Shown: piece after piece, positions 57,077 to 64,000 of the stretch
How the letters are laid out: every line of letters starts with the position of its first letter
Numbering within the stretch: the stretch's first letter is position 1
Assembly (NCBI GenBank): GCA_041844835.1
Contig: JBGZBU010000013.1
Location: 1 to 64,000 of the forward strand
Direction of reading: 5' to 3'
Origin: CAUUCX01 sp041844835
GTDB taxonomy: Bacteria > Bacillota > Clostridia > Peptostreptococcales > Anaerovoracaceae
Length of the DNA stretch: 64,000 nucleotides
The notes under the pieces: model-generated
Told to the model about the DNA's origin: nothing
The model's database searches: none
What the model saw: only the letters and a program-made list of their open reading frames with translations
Translations under genes and position numbers: made by a program

Positions 57077-58078
57077 CTATTTCATGCAATCGACCTCGCT
57101 TTTTTTGTCCCTCGTCATAAGCGTTTCCACCGCGCTTTTCGGATCAATCATGTTATTAATAACTCTGTATATCATCTCGGTTATAGGCATCTCCACACCC
57201 ACCTTGTTTGCCAGCTGATACGCCGCCTCGGTAGTATACATGCCTTCCACCACCATTCCGACCTGTTTTACGGCTTCCTCCGGGCTCAGTCCTTCGCCCA
57301 TCAGCAGGCCGCATCGCCTGTTTCGGCTGTGAACGCTCGTACATGTAACAATCAAATCCCCTATCCCGGATAATCCCGCAAACGTCTCCCTTTTTGCACC
57401 GAGCTTTTCACCCAGTCTTGCGATTTCAACGATCCCGCGGGTCATCAGAGCCGCCTTGGCATTGTCGCCGTATCCGATTCCGTCGGAAATCCCCGCGCCG
57501 AGCGCCAATATGTTTTTCAGCGCGCCGCCCAATTCGATGCCCGCCACGTCATCACTTGTATAAATCCTGAAATTATTTGTGGCAAAAGTCTCCTGAACGG
57601 TTCTTGCCAGCCTGAACTCCTTTGAAGCCACTGCAACGGTGGTCGGCAAAAATCGGCCGACTTCCTCCGCGTGCGACGGTCCCGACAAAACCGCATATTT
57701 TCTGCCGGGGGCAAGTTCATCCGCTATTTCGGACATCCGAAGCAATGTTTTTTGTTCGATCCCCTTCGCCACATTTACTATTATCTGTTCATCGTTCATA
57801 AACGGCAGAGCGGAAGTAAGCGCAGCTCTGAAATGCTGTGCCGGCGCTGAAAAAAGCACGATTTCCGCACCTCTGACCACATCTTCAAGATCATCCTTTG
57901 CGATCAGCTTATCGTTAAATGGGACGCCGGGAAGATATCTCACATTCTCTTTGTTTTGTCTGAGTTCGGCTATATGCTCCTTATTGATATCCCAGATTTC
58001 AACATCGTACTTCTTATCCGACAATGTGACGGCAAGAGCCGTTCCCCAGCTTCCCGCGCCGATTACTCCAATTTTCAT
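57077..58078 (-). CDS. gpsA: Glycerol-3-phosphate dehydrogenase [NAD(P)+]
   Basis: A 333-residue enzyme making sn-glycerol-3-phosphate for phospholipids. The N-terminal dinucleotide motif is GAGSWGTALAVTL; VLSGPSHAEEVGR, GGALKNILALGAGISDGIGYGDNAKAALMTRG and GLSGIGDLIVTCTS are diagnostic. The gene overlaps plsY by four bases, coupling the first two steps of phospholipid synthesis. Confidence 0.97.
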   Translation of the reverse strand: MKIGVIGAGSWGTALAVTLSDKKYDVEIWDINKEHIAELRQNKENVRYLPGVPFNDKLIAKDDLEDVVRGAEIVLFSAPAQHFRAALTSALPFMNDEQIIVNVAKGIEQKTLLRMSEIADELAPGRKYAVLSGPSHAEEVGRFLPTTVAVASKEFRLARTVQETFATNNFRIYTSDDVAGIELGGALKNILALGAGISDGIGYGDNAKAALMTRGIVEIARLGEKLGAKRETFAGLSGIGDLIVTCTSVHSRNRRCGLLMGEGLSPEEAVKQVGMVVEGMYTTEAAYQLANKVGVEMPITEMIYRVINNMIDPKSAVETLMTRDKKSEVDCMK

Positions 58079-58689
58079 GATTTACCTCCTCCGCCGAATG
58101 AGAGCCTGGACTCCTCACCCTTTGCTATTCTGACTATATTACCTCTGTGTTTTAAAATCAATATCGCCGCCATGATTATCGCAAGCGGCAAAAAATCCGG
58201 AAGCATAAAATGTGTTAGAATCACTGCGGCAAGCGCTCCGGATATCGATCCGGCTGACATCATGCGGGTCAACAAAACGACGACAATCACCACCCCCAGA
58301 CACGCGAAACCGAGCGCGGGATCCAAAGCTGCAACCATGCCGAATGCGGTGGCCACCCCTTTTCCTCCCTTAAATCCGTATATGACGGGCCACACATGCC
58401 CTATAAAAACGAACAGCCCGCACAGCATTGCAGGGGTAAACGGAAGCGTCACATCTATGTACGACGCGGCAAAATTCCCTATCAATACCGCCGCCGTGCC
58501 TTTCAGAACATCCACAACAAGGGTTACCAATGCCGCTTTTCGCCCCAGAGTCCTGAGCGCATTCGTAGTCCCCGCATTTCCGCTGCCACTGTTTCTTATG
58601 TCGACACCTCTTTTTTTCGCAAGAAGCGTTGACGGGGAAATATTCCCCAGAAAATATGCAAATATAACAATTACAACTAACAATATCAT
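58075..58689 (-). CDS. plsY: Glycerol-3-phosphate acyltransferase PlsY
   Basis: A 204-residue membrane protein using acyl-phosphate. Markers are the N-terminal YFLGNISPSTLLAKKRGVDIRNSGSGNAGTTNALRTLG and GHVWPVIYGFKGGKGVATAFG. It supplies lysophosphatidic acid; GpsA makes its substrate. Confidence 0.97.
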   Translation of the reverse strand: MILLVVIVIFAYFLGNISPSTLLAKKRGVDIRNSGSGNAGTTNALRTLGRKAALVTLVVDVLKGTAAVLIGNFAASYIDVTLPFTPAMLCGLFVFIGHVWPVIYGFKGGKGVATAFGMVAALDPALGFACLGVVIVVVLLTRMMSAGSISGALAAVILTHFMLPDFLPLAIIMAAILILKHRGNIVRIAKGEESRLSFGGGGKS

Positions 58690-58729
58690 ATGTTTTCTCC
58701 ATTTTGCATCTTTACATCCGATTCACCGT

Positions 58730-60052
58730 TTATCGCTCTTTGGGTGATTTTTCCCTGAAAACGAATTTTATTGAAGTTCCTTCAAAACCGTACGCGTCCC
58801 TTATCTTATTTTCCAAATATCTGGAATACGAGAAATGCATAAGGTCGCGCTTATTCAGCTGAAAGGAAAAGAGCGGCGGTTTCACCCCCACCTGAGCGAC
58901 ATAGTATATCTTCAGGCGTTTCCCCTTATCCGCCGGAGGCTCGTTCATTACCATAGCATCGGCTATCAATGCGTTGAGCTGCCCGGTTGGAACTCGCATC
59001 GCCCGCTTTTCAGCCACGATTTCCGCGAAATCAAGAACTTTAAAAACTCTCTGCTTTTCCAGCACGGAAATGAACAGTATCGGCGCGTATGACAGGAATG
59101 CAAGCTGCCGCCTTATATCCTTTTCAAACTCACGCATTGTGGCGCCGTTTTTTTCAATCAAATCCCACTTGTTTACAACTATTACGATTCCCTTGCCCGC
59201 CTCGTGCGCTATCCCGGCGATCTTTTTATCCTGCTCGGTAACACCGCTTGTCGCATCTATCATGAGCACGGCGACATCGCATTTTTCTATGGCGGCTATT
59301 GCCCTTATTATGCTGTAGCGCTCGATATTCTCATTTATTCTGCTTTTCCGCCTGATTCCGGCGGTGTCGATGAGCACATATTCCTTGCCGTCTCGCTCGA
59401 AATCGGTGTCTATCGAATCACGCGTCGTACCTGCGATATCTGACACTATTACTCGGTTTTCTCCCAAAATTTCATTGATAAACGAAGATTTCCCGACATT
59501 GGGTTTCCCCATGACCGCAATTTTGATTTTTTCGTTTTCCTCTTCGTCCTGTTCATCGCTGAATCCCGCAACAATTTCATCGAGAGCGTCGCCGAGGTTT
59601 GTCATGTTTGCCGCCGATATCGGAATCGGCTCGCCCAGGCCGAGCTCGTAAAATTCATATATTTCATCCACGGAATCGGGTTTGTCCATCTTGTTGACAA
59701 GCAGCACTATTTTTTTGCCCGTCCGGCGCAGCATTGACGCGACCTCTCCGTCCGCCGACGTCATCCCCGCCTTGCCGTCTGTAATAAAGACTATCACGTC
59801 AGCCATGTCGATCGCTATTTCCGCCTGTTCACGCATCTGAGAAAGTATTACATCGCTTCCGGCGGTATCGATGCCGCCCGTATCTATTAACGCAAATTCT
59901 CTGCCAAGCCACTCAGCATCGGCGTAAATGCGGTCACGCGTAACCCCGGGCACATCCTCAACTATCGAGATCTGCCGTCCGACCACCTTGTTGAAAAACG
60001 TGGACTTGCCCACATTAGGTCTGCCTATTACCGCCACTAACGGTTTACCCAT
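58730..60052 (-). CDS. der: Ribosome-assembly GTPase Der (EngA)
   Basis: A 440-residue tandem GTPase needed for 50S assembly. Two G-domains have P-loops GRPNVGKSTFFN and GKPNVGKSSFIN, with NKMD and NKWD specificity motifs, then a C-terminal KH-like domain. It starts inside the end of ftsY (8-base overlap). Confidence 0.97.
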   Translation of the reverse strand: MGKPLVAVIGRPNVGKSTFFNKVVGRQISIVEDVPGVTRDRIYADAEWLGREFALIDTGGIDTAGSDVILSQMREQAEIAIDMADVIVFITDGKAGMTSADGEVASMLRRTGKKIVLLVNKMDKPDSVDEIYEFYELGLGEPIPISAANMTNLGDALDEIVAGFSDEQDEEENEKIKIAVMGKPNVGKSSFINEILGENRVIVSDIAGTTRDSIDTDFERDGKEYVLIDTAGIRRKSRINENIERYSIIRAIAAIEKCDVAVLMIDATSGVTEQDKKIAGIAHEAGKGIVIVVNKWDLIEKNGATMREFEKDIRRQLAFLSYAPILFISVLEKQRVFKVLDFAEIVAEKRAMRVPTGQLNALIADAMVMNEPPADKGKRLKIYYVAQVGVKPPLFSFQLNKRDLMHFSYSRYLENKIRDAYGFEGTSIKFVFREKSPKER

Positions 60053-60938
60053 TTGTTATACCCTCCGCAAATTCGGACGGGATGAACTCACGCAGATCAT
60101 CCATTTTCTCTCCGACTCCCATAAACTTCACAGCCATGTCGCACTCATCGGCAAGCGTGATTACTATGCCGCCTTTTGCGGTGCCGTCCATTTTGGTAAG
60201 CATCAATCCCGTTATGTCCGTGATATTGTTGAACTCCTCAGCCTGCGAAATTGCATTTTTTCCGGTTGTGGCATCCACCACGAGCAAAGTTTCTCTCTCC
60301 GCCTTGGGATATTCGTTATCTATTACCCTGTTCATTTTTGCAAGCTCATTCATGAGATTTTTCTTGTTCTGCAATCTCCCCGCGGTATCACAGATCAGCA
60401 CATCCGCCCCTCGGGCTTTTGCCGACTGAATCGCATCAAAGATTACGGCGGACGGGTCCGCACCGGCGGCGTGAGAAACGACGCTCACACCGACACGCTC
60501 TCCCCAGATTTCAAGCTGCTCCGCCGCAGCCGCTCTGAACGTATCGGCAGCCGCAAGCAAAACCGATCGTCCCTCCGATTTCAGCAAATAGGCGAGTTTC
60601 GCGATTGATGTGGTTTTACCGCCTCCGTTAATTCCGATCATCAATATGACAAGCGGCGTTTTCCGCGTAAGTGCATGGCGTTCGCCCTTATCCACCATCT
60701 CCGTAATTATCTCGCTCAGCCTTTTCTTTATGTCATCCGCATTTCTGATATAATTCATCCGCACGTCATCGCGCAATTTATCGACGATCTTCATGGTCGT
60801 ATCCATGCCGATATCGGACATTATAAGCGTATCTTCGAGCTCTTCCAAAAGTTCTTCATCTATTGAAGGTCTTGCCATCACGATGTCGCTGATTTTCTGT
60901 CCGAGCCTGCCCCAAATATTTTTCTTTTCATCCGCCAT
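60045..60938 (-). CDS. ftsY: Signal recognition particle receptor FtsY
   Basis: A 297-residue SRP GTPase. The N-domain precedes GINGGGKTTSIAKLAYLL (P-loop), DTFRAAAAEQLEIW, DTAGRLQNKKNLMNEL and TKMDGTAKGG. It lacks the long acidic A-domain of some species, as usual in Firmicutes. In the P-loop a Gly takes the place of the usual Val/Thr (GGGKTT). The order smc-ftsY is conserved. Confidence 0.97.
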   Translation of the reverse strand: MADEKKNIWGRLGQKISDIVMARPSIDEELLEELEDTLIMSDIGMDTTMKIVDKLRDDVRMNYIRNADDIKKRLSEIITEMVDKGERHALTRKTPLVILMIGINGGGKTTSIAKLAYLLKSEGRSVLLAAADTFRAAAAEQLEIWGERVGVSVVSHAAGADPSAVIFDAIQSAKARGADVLICDTAGRLQNKKNLMNELAKMNRVIDNEYPKAERETLLVVDATTGKNAISQAEEFNNITDITGLMLTKMDGTAKGGIVITLADECDMAVKFMGVGEKMDDLREFIPSEFAEGITNG

Positions 60939-60981
60939 TTCTTCACCGATTCCTTTTATAACATCAACATTTTCTATAAGT

Positions 60982-63900
60982 TCAGTTCACTCCTGCCGGA
61001 CGATCCGCCATTTTCAAGGAAATGACCTTGGATATTCCCTGCTCCGGCATGGTAACTCCGTAGAGCACGTCCGCATACTCCATCGTAGCTTTTTGATGCG
61101 TAACAATCGCAAATTGAATATCCTTAAAGTTTTTAAGATAATTTGCAAAACGCGAAATATTGTTTTCATCAAGCGCGGCTTCCACCTCGTCCAATATGCA
61201 AAACGGCGTGGGTTTCGCTTTCAGAACTGCAAACATCAGCGCAATTGCCGTCATCGTTTTTTCTCCGCCCGACATGAGATTTATATTTTGCAATTTCTTG
61301 CCGGGGGGCTGTGCGACGATGTCCACCCCCGACTGCAGAGGATCGTCCTCATTATCAAGACGCAGCTCCGCTATGCCGCCGCCGAAAAGCTCCTGAAAAA
61401 CCGTTTCAAAATTGTGAGCTATTTCATCAAAACTCGTCTTGAATTTTGTGCGGATCGTCTTTTCCATATTTCTTATGATATCGTTCAGATTGTCCATCGC
61501 CGACAATATATCCTCACGCTGCGTTGTCAAAAATTCGTAACGCGTGGAAACTTCGTCATATTCCGATATCGCGCCCACGTTCACATCCCCAAGATCCTTA
61601 ATTCTCTTTCTGAGTATTCGACTTTGTCTGACGCTCTCATTCACCGCGAATCTGTCGTCTTTCATGCTCAGCGCCTGCGCATACGGAATCTCGTATTCAT
61701 CCCACAATCTGTTTTTATAGTTGTCTATCTGCACCTCGTATTTTGCCTGTTTGATCTCGCTTTGATATTTCAAATCCTGTCCCGCCGCCAGTTCATTTTC
61801 AAGGCGCTCTTTTTCCGCACTTGCCTCGGCAAGCCTCAGAGCCGTTTTTTCACGATCTTCTTTCAGCTCCTTTATATATCTTTCACTCGCATTTCTTTCA
61901 ATCTCGATATCTTCCATACTGCGTCCGTCCCCGAGAGATATGTTTTCAATCCTTTCGCGCTCACCGTCCAAAGCGGCGAGTTCCTCACGCTTTGAGACTA
62001 TCAGAGATGTGCTCTCTTCTATCCCGCTTACGGCCCCTGATATTGTGTCGGAAAGTCTGATTTTTTCATTTTCCTTATCGTTGAGATTTATTCGCAAACT
62101 CGTGATTCTTTCACTCATTTCATCGGCTTGTTTTTTTCGTTCATCGTAAAGGGCCTCGTTTCGCTCCGCAAATTCTTCGGTATTCGTGATGTCGTGCTTC
62201 AGTGACTCCACGTCGGCATCAATAATTTTAATGCGCTCGTTGATTCCGGCGTTTTGCTCCGCTATGGATTTCTCTTCACGCTCCGCCCGCTCACAAAATC
62301 CAAGAATTCCCTCCTGCTCCTGCCTGATAAGTTCCGCCCTGCTGTTTATATTCAACTCTTCAAATTCAAGCTCTTTCAGCTCATCCCTTAAAGCGGATAT
62401 TTCTCCGCTCATGCCGGCAATCAATTTTTCCGAGTTGGCAAGACTGTCCATGATCGCCGAAAATCTTTTCTCATCTTCATTAATAATTTCCTCGAGTTTT
62501 GAGATCTCGGCTTTCCGTTCAAATATATTTGCACTTTTGTTTTTGTACGCCCCGCCGGTAATTGAACCGCCCGTGCTTATTATCTCCCCTTCGAGCGTTA
62601 CAAACTTGTACGCTCCTCCCGTCCTTTCCGATTTCGCACATTCGATGGCGTTTTTCAGATTGTCGAACACCAAAACATTACCCAAGAGATATTTCATGAT
62701 ATCATAATAGCAATCGTCAAAATCTATGCAGTCTATCGCTGCGCCGATGAATCCTCTATGGTTGTTTTTCATATCGGATTTTAAAACCCCGCGTACGGAA
62801 TCCATAGGCAGGAATGTAATTCGCCCCGCCTTGTTCGCCTTTAAAATTTCAATGCCCTTGCGCGCATCCCCTGCGGTTTTGCAGACCACATTTTGAAGTG
62901 AAGCACCGAGAGCCGTTTCTATCGCAAGCTCATATCCCGCAGGAACGTTCAAAAGATCCGCGACAACACCTACAACTCCCTTGATTCCGGTCTTCATTAT
63001 GAATTTGACGGGATAGTTAAAACCCTCATAGTTAGCTTCCATCTCTTCAATGACTTTTTTACGAGCCTTGTTTTTTTCAAGAGCAATGCCGATCTCATCC
63101 TTGCTTATTTTATTTTCTTTCTCAGCAGCAACAAGGTCGTTGTATTTGCCCATCATTTCATTGAGCGATTGTTGTCTTGAATCGAATTTACGGCGATTTT
63201 CCGCATGTTCGTTTTCTATAGCTGCCAGCTGATACCTGATTTCATCATCCCTGCTGCGGCGCGTTTCGTCTTCAAGCGAAAGATCGACGCTCCGCTTTTC
63301 GAGGCTTTCCAGCATGTTCAGAAGTGATTTTTTTTCGGATTCCAAATCGCTGATTTTCTTGTGAAGCTCAAAAAGTTGACTTTTTGCGCCATCCGATTTT
63401 TTTAGAATGGCAGCCATGTCCCCGTTTAGAACCGCAAGGTTACCGCTCTCCGCCAAAAGCGCCTGCTCCGCTGATTTTTTCCCCTCTTCCGCGCGAGATA
63501 ATTTTTCGTGCAATTCTTCAAGGGATTCCTGATTGGATTTGATTCCGCTTTCCAATTTCTCTATATCATCAGCCAATCGCGATTTGTCTCTTGCTATTCC
63601 GGCGAGCCTCTCGATGTTTACATCGCCCGTACGTTTGACGGCATTCAGTTCGTCGATGAGTTTCAGAAAGATATCCGTATTCTCCCCTATCTCCCTGTCG
63701 AGACGGCTGCGTTTTTTCTCAAGCTCCGCAATCTCGCTTTCGATCTCGTTTTTACCCAGGCGCGCGGAATCAATCGCCATCGCCGCCTCCATGATATCAT
63801 CTTTTGCATACTCATTTTTAAGCTGCAGACTGTCAATGCCGTGAAGTATTATATTTATTTCGAGATCTTTATATTCTTCCTTGAGAGCCAAATATTCCTT

Positions 63901-64000
63901 CGCTTTTTTACTGTCCTCGCGCAGGCCGTCTATTCGCCCCTCGATTTCTCCGATAATATCATTTACGCGCTCAAGATTGGCGCCGGCGGATGCCAGTTTC
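60982..64000 (-). CDS. smc: Chromosome partition protein SMC (partial, N-terminus outside window)
   Basis: The reading frame stays open to the window edge, so about the first 150 residues, including Walker A, are missing. Visible are the first coiled coil beginning KLASAGANLERVNDIIGEIE, the hinge (about 62650-63020; GVVGVVADLLNVPAGYELAIETALGASLQNVVC), the second coiled coil, and the C-terminal ATPase half with signature NLMSGGEKTMTAIALMFAVL and Walker B PFCILDEVEAALDENN. SMC with ScpAB compacts and segregates the chromosome. Confidence 0.96.
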   Translation of the reverse strand, partial: KLASAGANLERVNDIIGEIEGRIDGLREDSKKAKEYLALKEEYKDLEINIILHGIDSLQLKNEYAKDDIMEAAMAIDSARLGKNEIESEIAELEKKRSRLDREIGENTDIFLKLIDELNAVKRTGDVNIERLAGIARDKSRLADDIEKLESGIKSNQESLEELHEKLSRAEEGKKSAEQALLAESGNLAVLNGDMAAILKKSDGAKSQLFELHKKISDLESEKKSLLNMLESLEKRSVDLSLEDETRRSRDDEIRYQLAAIENEHAENRRKFDSRQQSLNEMMGKYNDLVAAEKENKISKDEIGIALEKNKARKKVIEEMEANYEGFNYPVKFIMKTGIKGVVGVVADLLNVPAGYELAIETALGASLQNVVCKTAGDARKGIEILKANKAGRITFLPMDSVRGVLKSDMKNNHRGFIGAAIDCIDFDDCYYDIMKYLLGNVLVFDNLKNAIECAKSERTGGAYKFVTLEGEIISTGGSITGGAYKNKSANIFERKAEISKLEEIINEDEKRFSAIMDSLANSEKLIAGMSGEISALRDELKELEFEELNINSRAELIRQEQEGILGFCERAEREEKSIAEQNAGINERIKIIDADVESLKHDITNTEEFAERNEALYDERKKQADEMSERITSLRINLNDKENEKIRLSDTISGAVSGIEESTSLIVSKREELAALDGERERIENISLGDGRSMEDIEIERNASERYIKELKEDREKTALRLAEASAEKERLENELAAGQDLKYQSEIKQAKYEVQIDNYKNRLWDEYEIPYAQALSMKDDRFAVNESVRQSRILRKRIKDLGDVNVGAISEYDEVSTRYEFLTTQREDILSAMDNLNDIIRNMEKTIRTKFKTSFDEIAHNFETVFQELFGGGIAELRLDNEDDPLQSGVDIVAQPPGKKLQNINLMSGGEKTMTAIALMFAVLKAKPTPFCILDEVEAALDENNISRFANYLKNFKDIQFAIVTHQKATMEYADVLYGVTMPEQGISKVISLKMADRPAGVN

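Overview
The window looks like a chromosomal segment of a low-to-mid G+C, Gram-positive anaerobe of the class Clostridia. The evidence is rny, whiA, a CIRCE-controlled clpB, a radC-mreBCD cell-shape cluster, rubredoxin, an SLH-anchored surface protein, a probable tyrosine phenol-lyase, and an ATP synthase whose c-subunit carries a sodium-type ion site. An aspartate racemase next to a D-aspartate ligase suggests an L-Lys peptidoglycan with a D-Asp/D-Asn bridge. An asaccharolytic, amino-acid-fermenting clostridium fits best. No rRNA, tRNA, CRISPR array, prophage or insertion sequence was seen. Nearly all genes are on the minus strand.

Layout: 1-300 holds two tandem 103-bp structured repeats that run into the end of a MATE exporter gene. 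1.7-11.3 kb carries rny, a plus-strand rodA-type gene, then radC-mreB-mreC-mreD-PBP2-minD with no minC or minE. 11.4-11.6 kb has the second repeat cluster. 11.7-17.4 kb carries DUF1015, cmk, nrdR, a lipoprotein resembling secreted trigger factor, infC-rpmI-rplT with a leader terminator and probable AUC start, and lexA with its own operator. 17.4-24.9 kb carries aspartate racemase/D-aspartate ligase, an aminotransferase plus acylating aldehyde dehydrogenase pair (taurine-type by resemblance), and a MoxR/VWA pair. 25.1-26.9 kb holds a tyrosine phenol-lyase family gene behind a promoter, a tyrosine-rich leader peptide and a three-element attenuator; this is the most striking regulatory arrangement in the window.

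26.9-32.2 kb is a 1573-residue SLH surface protein with eight DUF11-like repeats in four A-B pairs, divergent from a small RHH regulator across a perfect inverted repeat. 32.3-38.0 kb is atpE-F-H-A-G-D-C without atpB. 38.1-46 kb carries clpB, an M50 protease, cardiolipin synthase, a stand-alone trpB, tpx and whiA. 46-51.5 kb is a tightly packed run: CoA-type NUDIX hydrolase, nitrilase-like amidase, BMP lipoprotein, orphan DNA methyltransferase and YitT. 52.2-54.2 kb is an AT-rich plus-strand pair (amidohydrolase and TetR) with a clear promoter and operator. 54.2-64 kb carries rlmN, a short plus-strand rubredoxin gene, miaB, gpsA-plsY, der, ftsY and smc, the last cut by the window edge.

Starts given here were often moved inward from the longest reading frame to the codon with a proper ribosome binding site; each case is explained. 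All family assignments come from reading motifs by eye, with no database search.
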